DNA of 64,000 nt from FEN-1191 sp036490715 (GCA_036490715.1 DASXDL010000014.1:1-64000), one strand, 5' to 3'; counted from the first letter of the stretch, positions 8,073 to 17,101 are shown. Numbers and translations: made by a program. The notes: generated by a model not told the origin, from the letters alone.

Positions 8073-8861
8073 GTGGCGGTTCTGAAAAACATGACAAAAA
8101 TCACCGAGCTGTGCGCCACAGTCAATCAAACCGTCAAGGGACACAACCTAAGACTGCTTATCTTGGACGAAGCAGACTTTCCGGCAGCCTGCGCGGCAGC
8201 TGTCGAAGCCGTCTCACATCACTATCTCTCCCCGGAAAGAATTGCGAATCTTCTTAAAAGGTTCGGCAAAACAAAAGCCGCTGCCTATCTGCTTGAGAAG
8301 CTTCCCACTTCGACCAAGGAGCGATCTGGTGCGCTCGGAGAAATTCTCGGGACAGAATACATCGACGAATGCACCGGCTACAAAGCGCCCATCAAGCGAC
8401 TACGGTGGAAAGACCATAGGGAAATGTCAATGCGCGGAGACGATGTAATTGCTGTCAAGCTGCCAGCAGAGTCGCAGTCGGTGAGCTTTCTCAAGGCAGA
8501 AGTTAAAAGCCGTGCGTCCTTGGCATCCCAGACCATCACTGAGGCCAGAGGGGCTCTCAATGGCGAGGGCGGATTGCCGTCTCCGCACGCACTCGAATTT
8601 GTTGCCGATCGTCTACAAGAACTCGGTGATGAGAAGCTTTCCGACGCGATTACCCTAGCCATGCTCACTGGAATTTCCGCGAAGCAAGTAAAGCACCTCT
8701 TGTTCACGTTTTCGGGTAACGCACCCGATAGCTTTCTTCATGCCGACCTATCGGCATACAAGGGCAGTATTGAGCAGTCAGCCGCCGGCCTGCGCATAAA
8801 GAAGCATCAGGACTTTATAGCAGCCGTGTTTGACGCCGTTAAAGCCAGGCATGCAACCTAA
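8073..8861 (+). CDS. hamA: Hachiman HamA-like nuclease (DUF1837)
   Basis: 262 residues from the GTG at 8073; ATG 8091 is an equally possible start. The pattern GEILGTEYI, then LRWKDHREMSMRGDDVIAV, then FLKAEVKSR fits the PD-(D/E)XK-like core of DUF1837/HamA, the nuclease effector of the Hachiman anti-phage system. The next gene, a DExH helicase, overlaps by 11 bases, which is the expected Hachiman order. Length agrees with HamA (about 250-300 residues). In described Hachiman systems the helicase senses DNA damage and releases HamA to degrade DNA; the same is likely here. Confidence 0.75.
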   Translation: MAVLKNMTKITELCATVNQTVKGHNLRLLILDEADFPAACAAAVEAVSHHYLSPERIANLLKRFGKTKAAAYLLEKLPTSTKERSGALGEILGTEYIDECTGYKAPIKRLRWKDHREMSMRGDDVIAVKLPAESQSVSFLKAEVKSRASLASQTITEARGALNGEGGLPSPHALEFVADRLQELGDEKLSDAITLAMLTGISAKQVKHLLFTFSGNAPDSFLHADLSAYKGSIEQSAAGLRIKKHQDFIAAVFDAVKARHAT

Positions 8862-11800
8862 TCAGATAGCGTCGGCCATCGAAGCCGCGGTAGCACCCGC
8901 GTTTCGCGATCGCCTGCTCGCGCGAGGCCAGGCTCGGTCAATGATTTGGCGCAACGGGGAACTGCCGCCAAATGCACCACGTTTTTCGAGCACGCTCACA
9001 TACGACCTTCGTTCGTATGCGTACTCCCTGCTTTTATTGGCCCTTCGTCATAGCGAGCAAGATGGGAGTACCCCACTGGACCGCACAGCTTTCGAACATG
9101 CGGCGAATGCTCTGGAAGCCACAATTTCTGGAGGCGATCCATCGAACCCTGAGCGCGGTTTTCATCGCCTGCTTGCCGCGTGTGCATTCCACTTGGGCCG
9201 ATTTTCTGCGCGCGCGTTCTCGCTGTTGACAAATATTATTGCGCAGTCGAACTTCTCGACCATTGAGCGAGCGCTCGCGCTCTTTATCCTCCGGTCATTT
9301 GAGGAGCTTGAGCTAGAAATCGCTGGCTACCTGAAAGGCCCTGCCTCCGACGATTCTCTAACGGCATCTCTCGGGGCCTTATACGAGGGCTCCTCCGCTG
9401 ATGAAGACGAAGCCGATCCCGTGTCGTTTGGCGCGCTGGATACGATATTGACCGAAACGTTCTTGCGCTCTTTGGGGACCTACCTGAGCGCCCTCGAAAG
9501 CGGAGCCGCTGAACTTGCCGCCGCGGCTCTTAACTCGCTCCGCAGCGGTCTAGACATTTGCGGAAGCTTCAATCTTGTCCCTCAATGGTGGTGCTATCGC
9601 CTTGCCATACGCGTGCTTGATGACCTCTGGGCGGCGACATTTCACGCTCTCTTGCCTGAAATCCCGCCGAATGGCGACGCTGCGCAATGGAGGTCGCTGC
9701 GAGAGCTGTTCATCGCGTTGCTAATCAGGCGAAACCGGGCAGAGATCGAATTGTGGCCATCCCAGGTGGACGCTGCCAAGCGCGCTGTTGATAGCCATGA
9801 CGACCTTGTGGTCTCTCTCCCGACTAGCGCCGGAAAGACGCGCGTTGCAGAGCTCTGCATCCTAAAAACGTTGTCTGAAGGTAAGCGCATCATTTTCGTA
9901 ACTCCCTTGCGCGCGTTATCCGCGCAAACGGAAGCGAATCTCCACCGCACATTCGGGCCTTTGGGCAAGACGATTTCATCCGTGTATGGAAGTATAGGCA
10001 CGAGTCCTTTCGATGCCGACACCCTGAAGGGGAGAGACATAGTTGTCGCAACGCCCGAGAAACTGGACTTCGCGCTTAGAAGTGAACCAGCCCTGATCGA
10101 CGATGTCGGGCTGATTGTGCTTGACGAAGGCCATATGATTGGCCTCGGCGAGCGCGAAGTACGCTATGAGGCACAGATTCAACGTCTATTGAGGCGCAGT
10201 GATGCGGATCAGCGAAGGATTGTCTGCCTCTCGGCTATCTTGCCAAGCGGGCAGGAATTCGACGATTTCGTGGGCTGGCTTCGTCGGGACGTGCCGGGCT
10301 CCGCGGTTGTTTCCGATTGGCGACCTACCCGAATCCGCTTTGGCGAAGTGCTTTGGAACGGCACAAATGGAAGACTGCAGCTTCGCGTTGATGAGGAACA
10401 GCCCTTCGTCCCGCAGTTTCTCTCTGCACGTGTCCCGCCAAAGAGCAAGCGGAAGCAGGCCTTCCCGAGAGATCAGCGCGAGCTTGTGCTCGCCACAGCG
10501 TGGCGCCTGCTCGAAGATGGCAAGTCGGTTCTCATATATTGTCCGCAACGGAGGTCAGTGGAACCCTTTGCGGAGACGATTGTTGATCTCTACGAGCGCG
10601 GTTTGCTTGCGTCCGCTTTGACATGCGATGCGCAAGTTCTCAACACGGCGCTGGTGATAGGGGCCGAGTGGCTCGGAACCGATCACCCCATCCTTGCTTG
10701 CCTCAAGTTGGGAGTAGCTGTCCATCATGGCGCATTGCCGACACCTTTTCGAAAGGAGATGGAGAGATTGTTGCGAGAGGGCATTCTAAAGATAACAGTA
10801 TCCTCTCCGACGCTTGCTCAGGGTCTAAACTTAACCGCGACGGCCCTGATCGTCCATTCTCTGCACAGAAACGGCTCGTTAATTCCAGCGACAGAATTCA
10901 AGAACGTCGTCGGACGCGCAGGAAGAGCATTCATCGATGTCGAAGGGCTCGTGCTTCTTCCAATATTTGAAAGTCATGCGGCTCGCCTAGCGGATTGGAA
11001 TGGACTTATTGCAAACACTAGCATGCTCTCAATGCGAAGCGGGCTATTGAGATTGGTTGTTAGCCTTCTTGTGCGCATGCAGGCTTCCTCGAAACTGTCG
11101 CTGGAAGACATGGTGGAGTACGTTGTCAACAATGCCACCGCGTGGGATTTCCCGCAGATCAAAGACGAGGATGCGGATGCGCGGGCTAAAGCCGTAGATG
11201 AGTGGGACCGCTATTTGGCAACCTTAGACACGGCACTTCTAAGTCTGGTTGGCGACAAGACCGCTGAGCCGGAGGCGATCGGTAAGGCACTAGATGAAGT
11301 GCTTTCAGGTTCACTATGGAAGCGCCATGTCGCTCGCATGAAATCGGATTCGGCCAAAGTATTAGTTGACGCCGCGCTAAAGGCACGAGCAAATACAATT
11401 TGGTCGGCAAGCAACGCCATGCAGCGCAAGGGATACTTTCTCGCTGGAGTGGGGCTTCGCTCAGGACAGCAACTGGACACGATCGCCAAGGTTGCGAACG
11501 ATCTACTTGTCGAGGCTAATGCCCGCATCGTAAGCGGTGAGCACGAGAAGGCCATTAAGGCTCTGACATCGCTGGCCAATGAGGTTTTCCCGATTCATCC
11601 GTTCGTACCCGATCCATTGCCTTCGAATTGGGAGGAAGTCCTGCGGCGATGGCTCTTAGGACAAGAAGTACATTCAGCAGCTGACGTCGTTAACCCAGGC
11701 GATACGCTCCGTTTCGTTGAGAACGGGCTGATCTATAAGTTGCCGTGGGCAATGGAGGCAATACGAGTCAGGGCACAAGCAAATAAAGACGTCATGGGAT

Positions 11801-12369
11801 TGGGGCTGGGATTGACGATTGACGATTTCGAAATCGGTCTAGCTGCGCCCGCCGTAGAGACGGGTACGCTCAATCGGTCTGCAACAGTTCTTATACAGGC
11901 GGGATTCACATTGCGCAGCGCTGCTATTCGTGCTGTCGAGGAGACAGCGGCAACCTTTGGAAATGGCCACGAACTGCAGACATGGCTCAATTCAGATGAG
12001 ATAGTTGCGCGTAGCGCTCTTGACGATTGGCCCACTCCGACATCGGCGGGACTTTGGAAATCTTTTCGCAGCAGTTATTCGCCCCCCAATTCAAGGGTGT
12101 GGAAGAAGAAGGCAGGCGTCGCAAAGGTCCACTGGACCGATGAGAACAAGTTGCCGCCGGAGGGATCGGTGGTCCGCCTTCGGAATGAAGAAAAGGAAAC
12201 GACTGTACTGACACCAAGGTATGAGCCGCTTGGAGTCCTAGTTCCCTCAATTCCTCAGTGGTCAGGCCTTCTGCTCGGCCGGGTCGGAAAATCCAAGGGT
12301 ATCGTACAACTTACGTATTACGGGCCAGATGACGTCAAGTTATCCGGTAGTGTCCCTGCGGAGATTTAG
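8851..12369 (+). CDS. hamB: Hachiman HamB-like DExH helicase
   Basis: 1172 residues from ATG 8851, chosen over the TTG at 8830 because it overlaps the HamA stop compactly and has an AGG just upstream. The first 300 residues form a helical N-terminal region without known motifs. Then come Walker A PTSAGKT (324-330), motif Ia TPLRAL, motif II DEGH (425-428), motif III-like LSAILP, and motif VI in VVGRAGRA. This is an SF2 Ski2-like helicase. Beside HamA it is the Hachiman sensor/motor subunit. It is longer than most HamB proteins I know, suggesting a divergent subtype. The stop overlaps the stop of the convergent endonuclease gene. Confidence 0.78.
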   Translation: MQPNQIASAIEAAVAPAFRDRLLARGQARSMIWRNGELPPNAPRFSSTLTYDLRSYAYSLLLLALRHSEQDGSTPLDRTAFEHAANALEATISGGDPSNPERGFHRLLAACAFHLGRFSARAFSLLTNIIAQSNFSTIERALALFILRSFEELELEIAGYLKGPASDDSLTASLGALYEGSSADEDEADPVSFGALDTILTETFLRSLGTYLSALESGAAELAAAALNSLRSGLDICGSFNLVPQWWCYRLAIRVLDDLWAATFHALLPEIPPNGDAAQWRSLRELFIALLIRRNRAEIELWPSQVDAAKRAVDSHDDLVVSLPTSAGKTRVAELCILKTLSEGKRIIFVTPLRALSAQTEANLHRTFGPLGKTISSVYGSIGTSPFDADTLKGRDIVVATPEKLDFALRSEPALIDDVGLIVLDEGHMIGLGEREVRYEAQIQRLLRRSDADQRRIVCLSAILPSGQEFDDFVGWLRRDVPGSAVVSDWRPTRIRFGEVLWNGTNGRLQLRVDEEQPFVPQFLSARVPPKSKRKQAFPRDQRELVLATAWRLLEDGKSVLIYCPQRRSVEPFAETIVDLYERGLLASALTCDAQVLNTALVIGAEWLGTDHPILACLKLGVAVHHGALPTPFRKEMERLLREGILKITVSSPTLAQGLNLTATALIVHSLHRNGSLIPATEFKNVVGRAGRAFIDVEGLVLLPIFESHAARLADWNGLIANTSMLSMRSGLLRLVVSLLVRMQASSKLSLEDMVEYVVNNATAWDFPQIKDEDADARAKAVDEWDRYLATLDTALLSLVGDKTAEPEAIGKALDEVLSGSLWKRHVARMKSDSAKVLVDAALKARANTIWSASNAMQRKGYFLAGVGLRSGQQLDTIAKVANDLLVEANARIVSGEHEKAIKALTSLANEVFPIHPFVPDPLPSNWEEVLRRWLLGQEVHSAADVVNPGDTLRFVENGLIYKLPWAMEAIRVRAQANKDVMGLGLGLTIDDFEIGLAAPAVETGTLNRSATVLIQAGFTLRSAAIRAVEETAATFGNGHELQTWLNSDEIVARSALDDWPTPTSAGLWKSFRSSYSPPNSRVWKKKAGVAKVHWTDENKLPPEGSVVRLRNEEKETTVLTPRYEPLGVLVPSIPQWSGLLLGRVGKSKGIVQLTYYGPDDVKLSGSVPAEI

Positions 12370-13319
12370 TAAAGCTCGCCGTACGGCACGCAGACCTTAC
12401 CTTCTTCTGCAAGTAGACGAACGCGCTTTCTCAGAAGTTCTGGAAGACCTATTGACTCAGTCAATACCATCATCAGGTCATAGCCGTTTATCACGAAGAA
12501 TGACGGGGATTTCCCCCGGGTAATTGCTTGTTTAGCCTCGGAGGTAACATCGTTCAGCGCGATGAATATGCCGCGCGTAAACGTAGATTTGCCTTCGATC
12601 TTTCCGCGAAAAACAAGCATGGGTGCTTCGGGCAGCGGCGCTTTCTCCCATTTCGCCTCGACCAAATAGATGTTCCCGTCCAGAACGAGGGACCCGTCTA
12701 TTTGTTCTCCAACAACTCGGAAGGCGGACCTGGGAAGAAGGTCATATAACGCGAAGAGCTCGTTGAGCAATTTCTCAAGCTGAAGTCCCGCTCTCTGGCG
12801 ATCGTCTTCGAGACTTAGCCGAACAAATTGGTCATTGAGCCGCCGCAAGGCCTCGCTGCGCCGCGACTTCTCACTCTGCTGTTGAAGTTCGCATTGGGCC
12901 TGCTTCAGCACATCTTCGGCGCGCTCAGCTGTGGTTTGCCGCAGCGAATCGCGAAAGCTCTTGTCCCACAGTTCTGGAAACTTAAACCCCATGTCATAGA
13001 TGTGGCCGTTTAATGTGTCAATTTCCGCCAGCGTGATGGGCTTGCCCTGCTTCTCTCGATAAGCGATGCCACTACGTACAATCTCTAGAATCAGCGGTTG
13101 GAACAAACTGCGCCGATGCTCAAGCGTCTGAGACAATAGAGCCGTGATAGCCGGCTTCTTGCTGCCGCCCGGCCAAAAGCTGGCCAATCCGACTTTGGCC
13201 GCAACTGTCCCGAAATTTATGTGCCCTTTCCATGCGGTATGTCCTGAGCCGGGAAGGAAGTCATTGAGAACCGCGACAAGTCCAGTAGTCGCGCGCGTTT
13301 CCTTGAGTGAGAGTGGCAT
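12366..13319 (-). CDS. PD-(D/E)XK restriction endonuclease-like protein
   Basis: 317 residues. The C-terminal third holds a nuclease core: GLQLEKLLNELFALYDL (catalytic helix with Glu), then GEQIDGSLVLDGNIYLVEAKW (D...E-A-K signature), followed by GIFIALNDVT. This is the Mrr/restriction-endonuclease fold arrangement. The middle part is charged and likely a coiled coil (about 130-185). The gene is convergent with hamB and their stop codons overlap by three bases. It may be an independent restriction-type enzyme or an accessory of the neighbouring Hachiman system. No methylase gene is adjacent, so a type IV-like or toxin-like role is more likely than classic restriction-modification. Confidence 0.72.
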   Translation of the reverse strand: MPLSLKETRATTGLVAVLNDFLPGSGHTAWKGHINFGTVAAKVGLASFWPGGSKKPAITALLSQTLEHRRSLFQPLILEIVRSGIAYREKQGKPITLAEIDTLNGHIYDMGFKFPELWDKSFRDSLRQTTAERAEDVLKQAQCELQQQSEKSRRSEALRRLNDQFVRLSLEDDRQRAGLQLEKLLNELFALYDLLPRSAFRVVGEQIDGSLVLDGNIYLVEAKWEKAPLPEAPMLVFRGKIEGKSTFTRGIFIALNDVTSEAKQAITRGKSPSFFVINGYDLMMVLTESIGLPELLRKRVRLLAEEGKVCVPYGELY

Positions 13320-13483
13320 GATCCTATTGTCCCGGTATCACTTCAGCTTCCTATAACCACGCGCTGTTTCCCGCTCAGTCTCCCGGAACTGTGGCGATTT
13401 TGTCCGGTGCTGCCAATAGGCTCTTTTCCGCGTTCGAGTGTATTCCGCAAGGCACTCGGGGTGGTATATTCGCCGCGCGGGGC

Positions 13484-13744
13484 ATGGAATTTATCTTCAC
13501 CGTCTGCGACAACGCCTCAGGCGAAGCTTGCCCCTTCTGGCCGGGGCAACCGCTAACTGCGCATTGGGGCGTGTCCGATCCACCTGCCGTGGAAAGCAGC
13601 GACGCTGAAAAGGAAGAGGCGTTCTGGTCCGCGTTCCGCGCGCTGGAAGCGCGGATCAAGCTGTTCGCCGCCATACCGATTGAGAAGCTCGAGGGCATGA
13701 CGCTGGCGCAGCGACTCGCCGAGATCGGGAAAACCGGCGGCTGA
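13484..13744 (+). pseudogene. arsC: Arsenate reductase ArsC (LMW-PTP type), N-terminal half missing
   Basis: The readable part starts at MEFIFTVCDNASGEACPFWP, continues with TAHWGVSDPPAV, and ends in the MTLAQRLAEIGK tail typical of thioredoxin-linked arsenate reductases. The catalytic N-terminal P-loop (CxxNxxRS), which should lie about 70 residues earlier, is absent. The in-frame DNA upstream to 13391 encodes unrelated residues. The break lies near 13.47 kb, right after the defence block, so insertion of that block probably destroyed the gene. It cannot be a working reductase. Confidence 0.85.
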
Positions 13745-13745
13745 C

Positions 13746-14402
13746 ATGGGCAGGAAGCTCGCCGCGGAAGTACTCGGCTCGCTGCTGCTCGCGGCCACCG
13801 TCATCGGTTCCGGGATCATGGCCGAGCGACTCGCCGGCAGGAATCTCGCGGTCGCGTCTCTCGCGAATACGGCCGCGACCGTCGCCGCGTTGATCGCGTT
13901 CTTCGCGCCGGTCAGCGGAGCGCGCTTCAATCCCGCCGTCAGCGCCGTCATGGCGCTGCGCGGGCGCATGCCCTTGCCGGCGGGGGCTGCGTACGCCGCG
14001 GCACAGGTGATTGGGTGCTGCGTGGGGGCACTGCTGGCGCACGCGATGTTCGCACTCCCCTTGGCTCAAAGCTCCGGCCACCTCCGTACCGGAGCCGCGC
14101 AGTGGCTGGCGGAGTTCGTAGCGACCTTCGGTTTGCTGCTCGTAGTGTTGGGGCACGAGCGGCCGCGCGACGCGCCCTAGATGGTGGCGGCGTGGATCGG
14201 CGCGGCCTACTGGTTCACGGCGTCCTCCTCCTTCGCCAATTCGGCCATCACCATCGCGCGTTCGCTCTCGGACACCTTTGCGGGCATTCGCCCGGCTGAC
14301 GTCCCGACATTCATCGTCGCGCAGTTCGCGGGCACTGTTGCGGCGATGCTCGTGGCGCGTGCGCTGTTCGAACCGGACCGTCAAACTACCACGGCCATAT
14401 AA
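13746..14402 (+). pseudogene. MIP/aquaporin-family channel interrupted by an in-frame stop
   Basis: The frame begins one base after the arsC stop. Residues 1-144 give the first half of a MIP channel with the first NPA motif (RFNPAVSAV). A TAG at 14178-14180 ends the frame; the same frame resumes at once (ATG 14181) with GAAYWFTASSSFANSAITIA and the last helices. The second NPA box has become NSA. Aquaporins next to arsC usually export arsenite. With ArsC truncated, this gene has evidently lost selection. Stop readthrough or separate expression of two halves is possible but unlikely. Confidence 0.82.
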
Positions 14403-15025
14403 GGCGTGGTCCAGAACTTGCGGCCCGGTTTTGCTCCCGGCTTAGCGGTCGCACGAGCAAGGCGATTCAAGAACGAGGCACCTCGTCTGCGTCAATCGCG
14501 AGGTGGCTCTAAACGCGGCTGAAATCGATTATCGTCGCTGCGTCTCACGGAACTCCCGAGCGAACTCAGGCCATTTCAGGTCCAGCCGGCACGCGGTAAG
14601 CAGTGGTAAAGCCATCGTATTTGCCGACATCGGCACGGTCGCGCAAGCGGGACGTGCCGCGAAAGCCCTTGTGCAGACATTCGCTTAGGAGCGCCGCGTG
14701 CCGGCGCCTTTTATCTTGCTCTCGCCCTCCGCGCCGCTCCTTATCTTCCTACCTTTTTGGCGGTGCTCTGTTCTCACGTCCGAACTGCACAAGGTTGATC
14801 GGGACCTGGAGTAGCCAGGATTTAGTGTAATCTAAATTATTTCTGCAAGATGCGGGTTGATTCCACTTAATGCTCCAAGCACGTACCCCATAAACAATTC
14901 CAAATCTGCAAGTTCAACCGGGACCATCCCGAGCGCCTGCACATGCTCGGGATGGCTTTCAAGTACTGAGTGGAAAGGTCTGCGTTCAACCATCCGATCT
15001 TAGCTCATCAGCTCCCTCCCATTGG
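14403..15025. other. About 620 bases without a supported gene
   Basis: No frame here looks like a real protein. An 11-bp inverted repeat lies at 14924-14955 (CCATCCCGAGC with its complement, 10-base loop), without a T-run. It lies about 70 bases beyond the end of the minus-strand CBASS operon and could act as that operon's terminator or as a protein-binding site. The stretch separates the ars remnant from the CBASS genes. Confidence 0.5.
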
Positions 15026-15652
15026 CTAACGCTGGATATAAAGCTTTTGCGCAGAGGAGAAATTGCCGGCGTGTTTTTCGTTATGCTCCGTGAGAATAAT
15101 TTCTCCAGCTGTATTTCTGTCTGTCCAATAGTGCCCCTCCATAGTATCCGGCGGTGAGCCCGCGACCTTTAAGACCATACCTCCGTAGTGAATAGCGCTT
15201 CTGTGTCTAACACTCTGGCGCGGCTCATTTCGATACACTCCGAATACGCTGTACATGCCATCATCGGATCGGATCACTTCAGCGCCTACCACTTCAGAAC
15301 CAGATTCCTGCGTTATTAGCCTCAAGCTCAGGCGAGAAAATGTCTGCCGTACGACCATAAAGCCAGCGATTGGCGGAATGCCCCGCTCCGTCGCCGGATT
15401 TATCCAATTTGACTTCAGTTCCGCGCGCCACGTGCCATTCAGCACCGGGCGCTTAACGAGCCACGGATGAAATATGCGCCACTTCCAGAGCCACATATCG
15501 AATAGCGATAACAAAATCATGAGCGTGCCCAAAACTTTCGAGAATGGCTGAAACCATTGCGTTGAGACATCAACACCCGCGAATAAAAGAATAACCCCCC
15601 ATAGTGCAGCGGCTACGAGCAATATTACTGAGAGGTGTAGACGTTCGATCAT
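15026..15652 (-). CDS. cap15: CBASS effector Cap15-like (2TM plus beta-barrel)
   Basis: 208 residues from ATG 15652, which overlaps the CD-NTase stop (ATGA). Two transmembrane helices sit at about 7-26 and 38-56, followed by a beta-rich domain with NGTWRAELKSNW, QTFSRLSLRLITQESGSE and a late GHYWTDRNTAGEI. This is the arrangement of Cap15, in which the beta-barrel binds a cyclic dinucleotide and the oligomer disrupts the inner membrane. Gene order CD-NTase then Cap15 with translational coupling is a minimal type I CBASS. The nucleotide signal cannot be predicted from this gene. Confidence 0.82.
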   Translation of the reverse strand: MIERLHLSVILLVAAALWGVILLFAGVDVSTQWFQPFSKVLGTLMILLSLFDMWLWKWRIFHPWLVKRPVLNGTWRAELKSNWINPATERGIPPIAGFMVVRQTFSRLSLRLITQESGSEVVGAEVIRSDDGMYSVFGVYRNEPRQSVRHRSAIHYGGMVLKVAGSPPDTMEGHYWTDRNTAGEIILTEHNEKHAGNFSSAQKLYIQR

Positions 15653-16548
15653 AGCTGAGTCATTTCGGCATATAGCCAGGCGTCGCTGAGAAATGTTCGC
15701 ACAGCTTCCCGAGCCCACGGCTGGGTGGAGCGGAATAGATACTTAATGCCATTCACTTCGGTCCATTCTTCGCACAATTTGTCGGTTGCAGTGTTGTCGT
15801 ACAGATAAATGATGATTGAGCGCAAAAGCAAGCGATTGGATTCGTCGGTATTAAAGGTTGGCGTCGGCACATTCCACACCAAGCTTTCCAAAAGAAACGA
15901 TGTCATGCCTGTTGCCGACGCATTCTTAGAATCCACCATTTCGCAGCGCAAGCTTTTGAGCACGCGAGCCATCCCTTTAAAACGACGGCCTGTCTCTTTG
16001 TTCTTCGCTACCCCACTGTCGTAGTGTTGCTGCGGATAGTTGTGTATGAGTGCGCCCCCGGAAAGAAACGCCGTTCCAACGGTTGGTTCCGAGTCAACTC
16101 CCCAATAACGCTTGTAGGTAAAGCACGGGAGCACATCTGCATCGATGCGGTAGGTGTTGGCATGAACGTCAAACGCTTTCGTGCCAGCCTGCACGGAGCT
16201 ATTGCCGAAATGTGCCAGCAGCGCATTTTGAACGTCCACCCGGAATTGCACATAGGTGTATGTGGCTGGCGGTTTGATGCCAAATTGTGCCGGCGTTGCA
16301 CCCTCCGGAAGTTCGTAATACATCGTGTCCGTACAGTGAACACAGACGTCAACATCGCTATCAGCGCGGACATTGGTGCGATTTCTATAAGATCCTTGTG
16401 GAAAGACGCTAACACTTCGCTGCGCCAGCGCGGCGCTGGCATCGATGGCGTTGCGCACTGCGTTAACTGCGTTATCGGCTTTATCCCTTTCTGTTTGGCT
16501 CGGTGGCGTGGCCCACCTTTCAAACGCTGCGTCCCAATCGCGCGGCAA
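15649..16548 (-). CDS. CBASS CD-NTase (cyclic oligonucleotide synthase)
   Basis: 299 residues from a TTG at 16548, preceded by a GGGGGG Shine-Dalgarno; the frame extends to 16674 but would overlap the upstream gene and adds non-conserved residues. The nucleotidyltransferase signature is clear: GSYRNRTNVR (GS at 52-53) followed by DSDVDV (Asp 65 and 67), with the third acidic residue in TYRIDADVLP. NYPQQHY and RRFKGMARVLKSL fit the C-terminal helical domain of CD-NTases. On phage infection it should make a cyclic nucleotide that activates the adjacent Cap15 effector. It is cytoplasmic and the start codon is the main uncertainty. Confidence 0.85.
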   Translation of the reverse strand: MPRDWDAAFERWATPPSQTERDKADNAVNAVRNAIDASAALAQRSVSVFPQGSYRNRTNVRADSDVDVCVHCTDTMYYELPEGATPAQFGIKPPATYTYVQFRVDVQNALLAHFGNSSVQAGTKAFDVHANTYRIDADVLPCFTYKRYWGVDSEPTVGTAFLSGGALIHNYPQQHYDSGVAKNKETGRRFKGMARVLKSLRCEMVDSKNASATGMTSFLLESLVWNVPTPTFNTDESNRLLLRSIIIYLYDNTATDKLCEEWTEVNGIKYLFRSTQPWAREAVRTFLSDAWLYAEMTQL

Positions 16549-16570
16549 ATGAATCCCCCCTGCGCCAGTC

Positions 16571-17020
16571 CTACTTACATTCCCAAATGTATTGGCTGCC
16601 CTTGCTGCTGTCGCCGTACGTGGCCGTGCACGACTTATTGATCGAGCCCAAAATGGGTACCTTAACTTTCGCAAAGCCCGTCAACTTCCTCGGCGATTCT
16701 CTCATCATCTGCACTTCTTCAATCTTCCAGCCTTCGCGCGTAGCGAACTGGGTCCTAATATCGTTTTCCACTCGTGTGATATCCGCATCGGTGAAACCCT
16801 GGCCGGGTAGCACACCATTCCTATACCAGGTGTATAGCAAGCCTGCGGCGACGAGCGCGAGCACGATGATTCCCAAGGTTCGCAGGCCAGGCAGTATGGA
16901 GTGTGGGTTCTTGACGCCAGCCGGCGCGGCGCCATCGAGTGCCGATCCACAGTGCTTGCACTTCACGGCGACGGCTAGGATTTGCTCACCACAGTATGGG
17001 CACGCTTTCGTGTCGCTCAT
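16571..17020 (-). CDS. Zinc-ribbon single-pass membrane protein upstream of the CBASS pair
   Basis: 149 residues from ATG 17020. An N-terminal zinc ribbon (CPYCGEQ, then CKHCGSAL) is followed by a transmembrane helix at about 48-67 (LGIIVLALVAAGLLYTWY) and an extracytoplasmic domain of about 80 residues ending in YIWECK. The C-terminal region includes two cysteines (SCTATYG, WEC) that could form a disulfide. The gene lies 22 bases before the CD-NTase start on the same strand, so co-transcription is likely. Zinc-ribbon membrane proteins of this plan are common and often unlinked to defence, so a CBASS role is only a possibility. Confidence 0.72.
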   Translation of the reverse strand: MSDTKACPYCGEQILAVAVKCKHCGSALDGAAPAGVKNPHSILPGLRTLGIIVLALVAAGLLYTWYRNGVLPGQGFTDADITRVENDIRTQFATREGWKIEEVQMMRESPRKLTGFAKVKVPILGSINKSCTATYGDSSKGSQYIWECK

Positions 17021-17071
17021 CGAATCTCCCCGTTCTATCCGCCTTCTAGGTTTGTGGTCAATGCGGCTAGA

Positions 17072-17101
17072 CCTCCGCCAGCCTCCGCCAGCCTCCGCCA
17101 G
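17072..17101. repeat. Three tandem copies of a 10-bp unit (CCTCCGCCAG)
   Basis: Three exact copies lie about 50 bases upstream of the zinc-ribbon gene, in the leader or promoter region of the minus-strand CBASS operon. Such a short tract can vary in copy number by slippage. A regulatory role is not shown. Confidence 0.6.

Noticed and set aside
14503..14688. 61-residue plus-strand frame ending in AQAGRAAKALVQTFA
   Set aside because: Lacks a family match and a good ribosome site; left as non-coding.
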